Source: Sperchopsis tessellata
Lineage: Eukaryota; Arthropoda; Insecta; Coleoptera; Hydrophilidae
Length of the DNA: 28,126 bases
Assembly: GCA_033557685.1 (NCBI GenBank)
Contig: JAWQRN010000587.1
Coordinates: 1-28,126, forward strand
Direction: 5' to 3'
In this document: positions 11,601-19,994 of the stretch, piece by piece
Numbering within the stretch: the first letter of the stretch is position 1
Layout of the letters: the number at the start of each line of letters is the position of its first letter
Notes under the pieces: model-generated
The model's input: only the letters and a program-made list of their open reading frames with translations
What the model was told of the DNA's origin: nothing
Database searches by the model: none
Program-made: the position numbers and the translations under genes

Positions 11601-13507
11601 ATTTTAGCAATAAATTGTCAAGTTTTTGTTGGACTCTCAATTTATTTGACAGATAAATATTAAGTTACTCAAACTAAACAATCCTTGCCTCTTTTCCATT
11701 TTGACCTTTCTTTCTTTGGTATTACGTCTCTCGAAGGGATTTTGCCGCCAAAACTACTCCTCTCCAGTCATTCCTATTTTCCACCTTTCTCTTCCAATCT
11801 GTAACTTTTAGCCTCCTCAGGTCTTCCTCCACATGTCTTTCCATCTTACTTTTGGGCGTCCTACCGGCCGTCTTCCCTCCGGTCTTGCATGTAGCACTTA
11901 CTTGATGGTACTGTCATTCTCCATCCGCTGCACGTGTCCTAGCCACTTTATCCGCATGGGCTTTATGTGGCCTATGATTGTTTGTCCATTTATTAGTTCT
12001 TCCAGTTCATGGTTCATTCGTACTCTGTATCCGTCCTCTCTTCTTATTGAGCTATATACCATCCGTAGCACCATCCTTTCCATCTTTAGCAGTTTTTGTT
12101 GTTATTCCTGTATAAGAGTCCAGCCTTCACACCCATATTAGTCTTATGCGTGCTTTGCATAGTTTCTCCTTCAACTGGAGTGGTAGGATACTTGATTGTA
12201 GGAGCGTTTTAAGGCGGAAATTTTTTTATTGCCTTGACAGATTCCGTGTTTTACTTCTGCAGCCATGTTGTTTGTACTGTCGATAGTTGCTCCTAGGTTT
12301 CTAAATGTGTGCACGCTCTCGAAGCCTTTGCCATCTAATGTGCAATGCAGATTTCTTTCTTCGGACATGAGCATTGTTTTCGTTTTGTCGCAGTCCTATT
12401 TTTTTGCTTCTGTCTCCAACATGTTGAAGGTCTCTTGCACTCCTCGAGGGTTCTATTTCAGCCCGCAGATGTCATCTGCATGTGCCAATATCTGCGACGA
12501 CTTGTGTAGTAGGTTGCCTTTCGTTTCTACTACAGCTGTTTGGTAAAATATTAAAAATAAAGCTGAATTAATCACAGACAAGATAAATACTTAGTTTCCT
12601 TACATGTTACGTACAACTGTATAAATAACTACAAAAAAAAAGGATAAAATAAAATAATTTTGAAATTTTTATAAGAAAATTGATAAAAGTCAATATTTAG
12701 TGAAATATCCAGGATGTCTAAAACTATTTTATTTTTACATACTTTTGGCAGCTTTTTCAATGGCTGAAGGTAAAGTATTATATGCTACAAAAAAAAAAGG
12801 TTATGTTTATCATGTGATTCTGAACAATTTGCATAAATAACTAGTGTGGTAGTGGTTCTCCACTAATCTGTTGAGATTAAGTGATTTCTTTGTAATCTTT
12901 GCAGTTATATGTGTGGCAATAAAAAAAAAACTGAAACTCCTTCACTACAACTCTTATCTCCCTATTATAATGGGGATCATGTGTTGGGCGGCTGTGTCAG
13001 AAGAAACCTTTGATTCGTGGAAAATTACAGCCATAGCCCTGACCAAGTCCACAAAGTATATTTCTAAGGAAATAATATCATCAAATAATGTGTTTATTGC
13101 CTATACGCCAATAATTATCCTTAACACAAATTTTTTGATGAGTTATTTTAGGAAGTTAAATGTGTGAATTGATAAAAAAATAATATTTTAGATTAAATAA
13201 ATTTTCTTATTGCTTCTTGTATTTCAGGGGGAGAGTTAAACATGGAAGACATTTCACGTTCAAATCAGTATTGGGAGAGACTGCAATAACATTGGTCGCT
13301 TATTCAGTGACTGGCACACTCGTGGACTCGGACCACCCATTTGTGGCCCAAGGAACTTGGTTGCAAGTACTTATTGATGATGACTTAGCACAAGATATGG
13401 CTATCACTTTCCAAGTTCTTGCGACACCTGAAGCTTTATCATTGCCTAAAACATTTTCATGGCCTGATAGAAAATTATCCATAACTATTGTAGCTGACAA
13501 AGTTTAA
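2668..13507 (+). CDS. SUFU: Suppressor of fused homolog (Hedgehog pathway repressor), 6 coding exons, 454 aa
   Basis: SUFU binds Gli/Ci transcription factors in cytoplasm and nucleus and holds them inactive until Hedgehog signalling releases them. Coding exons are 2668-2816, 4149-4241, 6082-6260, 7200-7428, 7500-7934 and 13228-13507. All junctions are GT-AG and keep frame, giving 454 aa against about 484 in human. The protein shows YPDQVNPLQVTALLKFW, GGPDPLDY and SFGLSDL in the N-terminal domain, then DGPSGFGFELTFRLKRE and GDHVSWH. The C-terminal domain has MRRGE, GSNLSGVSA and GRVKHGRHFTFKS. By alignment, the human Gli-binding residues Y147, D159 and H164 correspond to Y136, D148 and H153 here, all retained. 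The disordered loop in the C-terminal half is shorter than in human. The start is the first ATG (ACAATGG context); a second, M13, is possible. AATTAG just before it could also be an acceptor, with a non-coding exon further upstream. Confidence 0.96.
2817..4148 (+). other. SUFU intron 1
   Basis: GT-AG intron in phase 2 (splits the Trp codon before LGGPDPLDY). It is AT-rich with a short CATA run near 2905-2917. No coding sequence, TIR pair or recognisable transposon protein was seen in its 1.3 kb. Confidence 0.85.
4966..5071. repeat. Perfect two-copy tandem duplication, 53-bp unit
   Basis: 4966-5018 and 5019-5071 are identical base for base, beginning GAAAATTGTGTTTCG and ending TTTTGGTAAGA. 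Perfect identity in neutral intron DNA suggests a recent duplication, or an assembly artefact. It contains no coding sequence. Confidence 0.95.
5373..5756. mobile_element. Possible hAT-type MITE remnant
   Basis: The right end reads inward from 5756 as CTAGAGATGCACAGTG, followed by quasi-palindromic TTCGG/CCGAA motifs, a layout common in hAT non-autonomous elements. Near 5373 a poorer TATAGAGCTTGCAAC is followed by ATATTCGG and AGCCGAA at 5401-5419. I found no matching 8-bp target duplication, so the left boundary is uncertain. Confidence 0.3.
6261..7199 (+). other. SUFU intron 3
   Basis: GT-AG intron (GTAAGT donor) in phase 1. AT-rich. It shows short A and TTA runs near 6412-6450 but no recognisable gene or transposon. 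The following intron 4 (7429-7499) is only 71 bp with a long T tract before its AG. Confidence 0.85.
8200..9490 (-). mobile_element. Non-LTR retrotransposon (LINE) remnant with reverse transcriptase motifs
   Basis: Read on the minus strand from about 9490, broken frames give an ordered set of RT landmarks. ILPIFKKGDI lies at 9210-9181, followed by the ENDRGISFMCVPGQVYEKIL block and EQSGFRIGRGTQDLIF. A degraded DLEKAFDRV-type box is followed by RQGRTLSPHLF, and VFADDMVLY with the catalytic Asp pair is at 8667-8641. After them come LMHGSESWVLTERQKSRIQA near 8370 and a decayed tail. This is the usual RT order of insect non-LTR elements. Several stops and frameshifts make it inactive. No endonuclease domain was seen, so the copy looks 5'-truncated. 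It lies in SUFU intron 5 in antisense. Confidence 0.85.
9491..10395. other. SUFU intron 5 segment without a recognised gene
   Basis: AT-rich DNA with long but unconvincing open frames that lack recognisable motifs. A GTTCAAATCC string near 9832-9841 resembles a tRNA B box, but no matching tRNA fold was found. A short stretch at 10261-10287 matches the repeat at the end of the window (listed separately). Confidence 0.6.
10261..10287 (+). repeat. Copy of a dispersed repeat also present at 28086-28112
   Basis: The block beginning AAAATGTCTCTTGCAACA and running through GATGAA matches 28086-28112 with only a few differences, all transitions. The conserved core CTTGCAACA is flanked by short arms that can pair in both copies. 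It is probably part of an unnamed retroelement or SINE-like family, as only a fragment is preserved here. Confidence 0.5.
10398..11023 (-). mobile_element. Mariner-type element, internally deleted, 626 bp, TA-flanked
   Basis: Both ends are visible. CGAGGGCGGACTT begins at 10398, and the opposite end reads inward from 11023 as CGAGGGTGTGGGG. TA lies directly outside each (10396-10397 and 11024-11025), as expected for mariner insertion. On the minus strand 10938-10650 encodes the N-terminal helix-turn-helix part of a mariner transposase, with STVRRWVKWFKDGEVEQADL, CKQRSGRP and GFRKLCARWVPHMLSDEMKA. The frame then jumps to the C-terminal end, with DFNLFPKRKECLKGQ and, after a stop, VQRWQKCIE. 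The whole DDD catalytic core between them is missing, and the extreme N terminus is also reduced. It is a non-autonomous derivative in antisense within SUFU intron 5. Confidence 0.87.
11026..11699. other. SUFU intron 5 segment without a recognised gene
   Basis: AT-rich DNA between the mariner remnant and the next LINE. No coding sequence, TIR or RNA gene could be supported. Confidence 0.6.
11700..12540 (-). mobile_element. LINE remnant, RT C-terminal half and tail
   Basis: On the minus strand the frame begins near 12500 with a degraded ADD box (HADDICGLK). Then come the region after the RT palm (KTKTMLMSEERNLHC, HTFRNLGATIDS, EVKHGI) and the conserved tail of RTE/Jockey-like elements. The tail gives KWLGHVQRME at about 11960-11930, GRPKSKMERHVEEDLRRLKV, and DWKRKVENRNDWRGVVLAAK near 11740. 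Several stops and frame changes are present. The sequence differs from the LINE at 8200-9490, so this is a separate insertion, probably of another family. It is 5'-truncated and antisense to SUFU. Confidence 0.82.
12541..13227. other. End of SUFU intron 5, no recognised gene
   Basis: AT-rich DNA leading to the TATTTCAG acceptor at 13220-13227. The open frame at 12871-13167 has no recognisable motif and no support as an exon. Confidence 0.6.
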
Positions 13508-14460
13508 AATCAAACCTGAAAAAAAATCTTTTGTTGTGACCACGCTTATTGCCAACCTAATGTTTGTCCACACCATAAACTGTGAAATATAGCCTGAAAC
13601 ATTTATTTTTTCTGAAATATTTAGATATTTATAAACTGTTGTACCAAATAATGTAACTGGACTAATTTCTGATTGAAACAACATGTGGTCACGACTTATG
13701 TGCTCTTATCTTCTCTATAAAAAATGTTCTGTCTTGAAAAGATCATTAATATTATTTGAAAAATAGCCTGGTGATTTATATTTCCGTTTTAGGAAAGTCA
13801 TAATTTGCTCAACAAATAATAAAAATTGGACAAGTTTTTTTTATTCTCTTGTTAATTTCAATGTACCAAAGGGGCTACTGCTTAGCCGATCTTCTACATG
13901 TACAAGTAATTTAATAGAACTGAGTATGAATGCATTTAATCTTTTATAATTTTTTATTATTTGAAATACAAGAAAATAAAAACAAAGACAATTTAATTTA
14001 ATCAAGCATAAAAGAACTCAAATTTCAAGAAAAGAATTTTATATGTGGAAACGGAACGTTTATTTAAAGCCATTTCACCCCACTAAAGCTTCACTTTACG
14101 TTGTGGAATTATTTGCATTGGGCCAGTTAAAATATGACTAACAATGTGATGTGTACAATATAAAATAAGCTTTTATGACTGGTCTACTGAAATTAACTAC
14201 TGTTTTTTGTTGGTAAATGTGAACTGGCTTTATTTTTAAAATTAAGTATAGATATTTATTTTATTTAATTAAATGTTATTCAAATACTGACATTTGTATA
14301 TATTTTAATGTATATGTCTCGTCCTTGATCTAAATCATTTTCAAAAGGGAATCGTGTAGCTATTATAAAAGAAAATGTTTTTATAGTTTTTACATAAAAT
14401 ATATTCTGTATTGTGCCTTAACCCATTTGAAATTCAATAAATTTTATTTATTTTTAATTA
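13508..14460 (+). other. SUFU 3' untranslated region (probable)
   Basis: Non-coding, AT-rich sequence follows the SUFU stop at 13505-13507. Two AATAAA signals lie in it, at 13818-13823 and 14436-14441. The second precedes a T-rich tract and best fits a distal poly(A) site near 14455. The exact 3' end cannot be set from sequence alone. Confidence 0.55.
14436..14441 (+). terminator. Likely distal poly(A) signal of SUFU
   Basis: AATAAA followed by a T-rich stretch about 930 bp after the SUFU stop codon. A proximal AATAAA at 13818-13823 is an alternative. Confidence 0.45.
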
Positions 14461-15112
14461 TATTTATTTCTTACTCCCTGTTACTGATACAGCATTCCAG
14501 ACTGTAATAAAAAGTAAATAAATTGTTTAGAAAAAGCTTTTCAAGCAAATTTTACTGCAACTAATCAGCACTCCCACCTTTTATACAAATCGAACCCAGC
14601 CTTTCATTTGAATAAATGCATGGCCCTAATGTGCAACAATAGATATATAAACTCGTTAACTGACAACTTACAAAATAAATATTATTCGTATGGGTTAATA
14701 TCTAGAGAAAAAAGGAAATTCCAACAAATCACAATTCATAATTTGAATCGTTTCCTGCAATAGATTCTCCACAAATTACTTCAGAAAATATTACAAGAAA
14801 TTTCAATATTTTAAGTCATTTAGGGGAGGAAATATGTACTTACAATTAAAAATATCAATGCAACCTTATCATCAAAGTATTTTCCACCCATTGGATTAGA
14901 TCATATGTTCCTCTCATCTCAATATCAGAACAAGTAATTGTAGAATTGCTTGCGTGAAACAAATATTGAACTGACAGAAGAAATAGCAACTTTACAAGCA
15001 CATTGTAGCAGGCAGACATAACAATTATGCATAATATAAAAACGAAAGGAACAGATCCACGAGGTCTATGACAAGATTACATCAGCGCAGTATATCAAGG
15101 CATTTAATGTCG
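14461..15112. other. Intergenic, no feature recognised
   Basis: AT-rich DNA between SUFU and the Academ-like element. Both strands were read; no coding motif, TIR or RNA gene was seen. Confidence 0.6.
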
Positions 15113-15360
15113 TAATCGAATAGGTAGAGATAAATATTGGTATACCTACGTATTTAAGATCTCTCTTTCACTTCTCAAAATTTAAGCCGTCGGGACCATG
15201 AGGAATCCCCACCATCTTGGAAAATATACCCCTTTTTGCAGATTTTTGTTTTTTTTTTTTCAAAAACTATTGACTATAGAAATGAAGTTTATTATCAAAA
15301 TGAAAGCTTATTAAATTCTAGACAAAAAAGTTTTATATGGTTATTACAAAAAAAATGAAG
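15113..15360 (+). repeat. Left terminal inverted repeat of the Academ-like element, interrupted
   Basis: 15113-15219 and 15317-15360 match the right end in inverted orientation. The 97 bp between them (15220-15316, containing a run of T) have no counterpart at the right end. Confidence 0.8.
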
Positions 15361-15555
15361 AAATGTGTCTATTAATACATGACGACTTCCCTAACAACAT
15401 GCTTGAGTCGAGTTCCAAGGCCTTTGCTCGAAGTTTGGAGTGATATTGCTCAAAGGAAAGCTCTGGAACAAGTAATATAAAATTTCAGTTAAACTATGTT
15501 AAAATATATTTTTTTCATTTGGCTTACTAACGTAAGAAAGTTTGCTTTATTTGCC

Positions 15556-15831
15556 TCATTCATCGTCTTCATCAGGTGGCTTCACTGATGAGGCAGCTTC
15601 GTTTTCATCCATATTGCTGCTAGTCAGATTATAGTCATCATCGTCATCTTCCATTTTGTCTTCTTTGCGCAATCGATGCAAGAAATTCCCTAGCAATGAC
15701 CACATAAGATCGAGCATTTCAGTTCTACTTTTCTGCATCCACACGACATCACAACCCTTTGTACAATTGTACGAAATTTCAGTTAATAGAATCTCTAGAA
15801 CAGCAGGGGCATCAGTTGTTAAAGGCACCAT
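15556..15831 (-). pseudogene. Frameshifted Cys-rich tail of the Academ-like transposon protein
   Basis: After the shift at about 15830 the frame reads VPLTTDAPAVLEILLTEISY and NCTKGC. A further +1 shift reveals CGCRKVELKCSILCGHC, a dense Cys tail like that which ends related proteins, followed by a stop and ISCIDC. In the unshifted frame the end is an acidic run, EDDDDD, reaching TGA or TAA near 15556. The tail is clearly decayed by at least two frame changes. Confidence 0.6.
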
Positions 15832-16381
15832 GAGGAGTTATTTTCCAGCCCCAATCTTCAGGTTTCTTTTCGTATCCACGCCAGGTTTGTACCTGATGGT
15901 ATACGCGGAAAGAGTGATGCTGCTTGCATTGGAGGTAATGCAGCCAAGTCAACCTTCTTCCCTTTCGTAGATTTTGAGCGATATCCTCCGACGTAGTGTT
16001 TGTATCATTAAAAATCTGGACAGCGTTTTGTAACTCCTGTATTTTTACGGCTGCGAATATCTTTAACTTACATTTTTGGAAGAAGCATGATGTGGTATCA
16101 CACCCTCCAACTGCATGCAAGAAAGGAATGTTGTCTTTTAGTTTGGCATTTTCTTGTAATTCAAGCGAAGAAAATACTTTTCTTTTGATATTGCATCTGC
16201 TTGGCTTAATGAAGAAAATGTTGCTTCCCTCTGAAGCTAAGGCAATCAATAAGCAAACCAAGTCAACGTTTTCACCAAAAATGGCAACTGCTTTCGAAAA
16301 AAAGAACAATTCAATTACTGTTTGCACAATCAACCTATCCGCGTCTCCAGAAGCCTGCTTCGTGGTGCATCCGTTTTCATC
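15812..16381 (-). pseudogene. XPG/FEN-like nuclease domain of the Academ-like transposon protein
   Basis: Directly after the in-frame TAA, same frame, the minus strand reads DADRLIVQTVIEL and then AIFGENVDLVCLLIALASEG, the counterpart of the XPG-I box (usual EDxDL; here the first acidic residue is followed by Asn instead of Asp). HAVGGCDTTSCFF follows, matching the GCD motif of the helix-turn-helix in FEN/XPG nucleases. The family-typical HSFRVYHQVQTW and DWGWKITPHGA come next. A one-base shift near 15830 then moves the reading frame to the Cys-rich tail. The domain is recognisable but probably non-functional because of the stop, the frameshift and the changed acidic residue. Confidence 0.65.
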
Positions 16382-17002
16382 TTAATCAGTCGCTCCTTGC
16401 CATTTCGATTTCCTAGTTCGAAGTTTCCCGCCTTTCTGTACCTCTCTAAAAAGACTCTTGGGAAACTGTTCATGATACATAGCCTCAGTGGCCACCAGAT
16501 CGAAAACATTGATGATGCGATGCTTCACTTCTTTTCCCCACGCATCGTTCCTTTTATCAGTATGTTCAATGATGTTATCTTTTGTGTCTAGACTGCAAAT
16601 GTGGTACACTATATTGTGTTTTGCAATACGTTTATGCTTTTCTTTCTCGAGATATTCTGGTTTAATATTCTTTGAACAATAGAGACATTTCTCTTTGAAC
16701 TCAAAACGTTCACTCTGCGATCTCAAATTTTCAGCAACAAGGCTGTCCTTCGATGTTGATACCTCACTTGATGCACATAATTGACGCTTTAAAGTTGTTT
16801 TAATGATGTCTGGCCGAGTATACCTCTTTCTGCATTCCGTATGTACAGTGATATTATCCAATACCTTCAACATTTCAAACTTTCCATCTTGCAACTGTTC
16901 ACTGCTCCTTTTCGACGCATTCAGTCCTACAAATTTCACATTCACAACGTTGCCAATTGCAAGACTTTGGTTGCAAATAAAGCATAGATCCTCACACTCC
17001 AT
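16382..17002 (-). pseudogene. N-terminal Cys-rich domain of the Academ-like transposon protein
   Basis: An open frame of 206 codons runs from an ATG at 17002 to TAA at 16384-16382. It shows CxxxCxxC at residues 3-10 (CEDLCFIC), VHTECRKRY at 53-61, CLYC at 106-109 and a weaker third block, AMYHEQF, at 174-180. The family usually has a Cys where F180 stands. Spaced Cys and His of this kind suggest zinc binding, plausibly DNA recognition. The frame continues past the single TAA directly into the nuclease domain at 16333. The two therefore once formed one protein, or arose by an internal deletion that removed the catalytic middle. ATG choice is supported by the Cys motif starting at once. Confidence 0.65.
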
Positions 17003-17133
17003 TTCACAAGCGGATTAACGCACGAAAACGTGACCGTACTACCACAGGAGGTTCGGTACTACTAAAGCAGCAAAGGACTCACGCGTGGCGATAGCAACTT
17101 CCCCTCGTATTAACACAGAATTCTAGAAGAAAG

Positions 17134-17272
17134 CTTCATTTTTTTGTTATAATCATATAGAACTTTTTTGTCTAGAAGATGGCGGCGATTCCTTATGGCT
17201 TACATTTTGAGAAGTGAAAGAGGGATCTTAAATACGTATGTATACCAATTTTTATCTGTACCCTTTCGATTA
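17134..17272 (-). repeat. Right terminal inverted repeat of the Academ-like element
   Basis: The complement of 17272-17134 matches the left end apart from scattered substitutions, a small indel next to GGAATC and the missing 97-bp segment. Together with the left end it defines a 2,160-bp unit. Confidence 0.8.
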
Positions 17273-18810
17273 TGGCCTCATACCCTATTTGAAGCCCTGA
17301 TGACTGGGTTACATCTTTAACAAATGAATACAGGGTCAATATGAGAAATCTATAGAAAATATATGTGATCTCAATAACAAATAGTACACAGACTTTGATT
17401 CCTACATTAGACAGGGCTTCCCACATTTCGAGTGAGGGTTGAGTTGAAACCTTACGCTGCTCTTGAACAAGTTACAAGTGTTTTCTTTTCTCAAGAAAAG
17501 ATCCATGTTTAAAATCATATCAGACAGAGGCATGCTAGACCGCTAAGTAAATATGAATCTACTGTTGAAATTGATACCACCACAATGCAAGCAATAAAAA
17601 TTCTTAAAACACCAATTATCAGAAACAAAGTCCGTGATCTGGAACTCTTCATGAACACACGTAAACCTTTAGCAAAAAAGTATAGAATGTGAGGTGAAAA
17701 TAAGTGTTATGAAACTGACAAGGCAGGAAATAATAATTGAGAATGTGTATAGATCTACCGGAGAAAATAAAAGTGAATTTCTTGAAGTCATATCTGATAT
17801 ACTTGCTAACTCTTAAACAGAAGACACACAAAAGTTTACATCTGTGGTGACTAACATAAACCTAGATGAAAATAAGCATTTCAAATAAGTTCTGTGATCC
17901 TATAACAGCTAATAACTTCATCGCAACTAGCAAAGAAAAATCACGTATTACTGGAACAATTTCAAGTTTATAAAAACATCTGTGACCGATTCAAATTTCT
18001 CGAACCATACAAGTTAACGACTAACATTTGAAGACTTTATTTAATTATATGAGAAAATTTAATTCCGGAGATCTGAAAGAGAAAGTGCGCCAAAAAAAAA
18101 TTCACTATTCAATGATAATATAGCAAATATATAAAATAAAGTAAAACTAAGGTGGCAACTCACTCGGAAAATCACAAATGATAAAGAGAGAAGAAATTTC
18201 AATATAATTGATTTGGAAGAATGTGAATATGAGACCAGTGATAAATGTGGAGGTGAGAGCTATTATCAATTTTCTTAGGAAAACTAGGGAAATAAGCTGC
18301 AATGAGATCCCCATAATTTTTTTTTAAATATGTCTGATTCACTGCTGGTTCCTTTTGAACACTTTATCAAACTTTGCTTGAAGGCAGCTACATTTCCACA
18401 GATGCTAGAACATGCAATTATAAATCATGGGTATAAGAAAGGAGACACAAACCTGATGGGCAACTATAGGCCGATTGCTTTTCTTTCTAACTGAGCAAAA
18501 TACTATCAGAGAAACAATCTTCTGACTCCAGCGCAGCATGGCTTCACAAAAGGCAAATGTTTTCAAGTTTCAATCAATAAGCTAAAATAAAAGGGTTATA
18601 CTCACTCAAGAATTTTTTCCAGCTTCCACTTATTTTATGTTAATTTATTTAGAATATATATTTTTAACTTATGTGACTTTTATAATAATTTGTTTGTTTG
18701 TTCTGTTATTTAGTCTCTCAATATTTATTATTATATGCATTTATCTGACTTGTTTTATGACATTGTTGTTTAACAAAACAAGATTACTTGACTAATAAAT
18801 AAACAATCAA
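17273..18810 (+). mobile_element. Decayed sense-strand LINE (non-LTR RT) remnant
   Basis: The plus strand, read through stops and shifts, gives the region leading to an RT domain. PFEHFIKLCLKAATFPQ at about 18350-18400 is followed by KKGDTNLMGNYRPIAFLS at 18434-18487, the hallmark first RT block. NNLLTPAQHGFTKGK at about 18508-18552 is the next block. After that the frame is lost, and the AT-rich tail ends near ACTAATAAATAAAC at 18791-18804, which may be the 3' end. Most of the RT palm, including the catalytic box, is deleted. The upstream part (17500-18300) carries plausible coding scraps such as ILKTPIIRNKVRDLELF near 17620 but many stops. Start and end are approximate. Confidence 0.65.
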
Positions 18811-19248
18811 GCACAAAGGAGCTCATTTTCAGTAGCTATGTTATTTTAAAAATATTGTGACGATAATGAACTCGTTAAAAACACCACGTATCTCTCCCAT
18901 TAATCATATTCAACAAACATCTTCACTTTACTAATACAAATACCATCCATTTTGTAGTTGACACCTATGTGATTACCTTACTATGCTATTAGAAACACTT
19001 AATTCGTAACACAGACCAAGATACATTATAATGGAATTTCCGAAGAGAATCTTAAGAACATTGTTGGCTCAGCAAAATCAAAATCTACATTAATTCAAAG
19101 TGTTATCCATATGGCAATTTAGATATAAAGTCTGATTCCACTATATGTATTTTCACAAAAGTCTAACTTTGGGAGAGAAAACGTGCCACTTCTACTCAAT
19201 TATTCAAATTGTAAAAACTGTGTACTATTTCTAATTAACTGTTTAAAA
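18811..19248. other. Intergenic, no feature recognised
   Basis: AT-rich DNA. No gene or repeat boundary could be supported. Confidence 0.55.
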
Positions 19249-19250
19249 TA

Positions 19251-19745
19251 CACTCGACCACAAAAGTATCGCATCACCTATAAAACTGTTAACAGTTCTC
19301 ATACACATTCATATATCCTAGTTATATTATTTTTACATTTCTAGAATCAACACATACAAGAAGTAATGAAAATAAAATAATGAAAGAACGCATTATTTTT
19401 TTAAAGAAAGGGGCAAAATATTTCGATTTGAAGTTGCCTCTTATCAGCCCATATTTTGTGTAGTTGAAGAGCACACAAAGTCTGTATTATTATGAGTTTA
19501 AAATTGAACATAGAAGATCGTGAGAACAAAAATTATAATTTGACTCAAGGTCAAGTGATTAGTCAAAAGTTCAAGATTAAAATGCTATGAAAAGATTTTT
19601 TTTTTTTTAGTCAATTTATATTTTGTATCAAATTCATTATAGAAGAACCTCAAAAATATAACAAAATTTCAATATTTCAAGTTCTATCTTTTTAGGCTTC
19701 TGCAATATTGAAAAATTCTAGTGATGCGATACTTTTTTGACAGAG
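19251..19745. mobile_element. Tc1/mariner-type MITE, 495 bp, TA-flanked
   Basis: The left end CACTCGACCACAAAAG is followed by TATCGCATCAC. The right end, read as complement from 19745, is CTCTGTCAAAAAAG followed by TATCGCATCAC. TA lies immediately outside both ends (19249-19250 and 19746-19747). No intact transposase is encoded, so it is non-autonomous. The inner 14 bases are identical and the outermost bases have diverged. Confidence 0.82.
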
Positions 19746-19747
19746 TA

Positions 19748-19994
19748 GACAGATGTAATGACATTGGGTTCATGTGATGTCAATTTAGGTATGTAAGGAA
19801 GATTATATAAAAATATACATTCTATTTTGGATAGTAAAGTACTTCTCTCAAACTATTCTGCCATTGCACCTTTACAAACATTATTAATAAGTAAAGTAAA
19901 TCCTAATAAAGAAAACTAAATAAACTATACATGTACCAAGGTTTACAACAGGTTGTACTTGTCTTAATCTTGTTCCAAAACAATAACAAATACA
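19748..19994 (-). other. Probable 3' flank and UTR of SECISBP2
   Basis: AT-rich sequence after the SECISBP2 stop on the minus strand. No canonical AATAAA in minus orientation is obvious here, so the 3' end is not placed. Confidence 0.4.

Larger units (their letters stand above)
15113..17272 (-). mobile_element. Academ-like DNA transposon with about 140-bp inverted ends, internally deleted
   Basis: The two ends are inverted repeats. From the left, TAATCGAA is followed by AGATAAATATTGGTATAC, ACGTATTTAAGATCTCTC and TTTCACTTCTCAAAAT. From the right, read as complement from 17272, come TAATCGAA, AGATAAAAATTGGTATAC, ACGTATTTAAGATCCCTC and TTTCACTTCTCAAAAT. An inner shared block begins CTAGACAAAAAAGTT. 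A TA dinucleotide lies at both outer limits, but no 3-4 bp target duplication of the Academ type is evident. Inside, the minus strand encodes an N-terminal Cys-rich domain, an XPG/FEN-like nuclease domain and a Cys-rich tail. Academ proteins are known to combine a Cys-rich zinc finger, a transposase and an XPG nuclease. The central transposase appears to be missing. Superfamily placement is inference; the inverted ends are seen directly. Confidence 0.72.

Noticed and set aside
12750..12771. Micro-exon between TTTGGCAG and GTAAAG in SUFU intron 5
   Set aside because: Splice-like strings of this quality are expected by chance; inclusion would interrupt a conserved junction.
12871..13167. 98-codon open frame before the last SUFU exon as an extra exon
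   Set aside because: SUFU exons 5 and 6 join in frame at the conserved RGR position, so no extra exon is needed; the peptide has no family features.
15656..17018. Plus-strand open frames opposite the Academ-like protein
   Set aside because: They are antisense shadows; all family motifs are on the minus strand.
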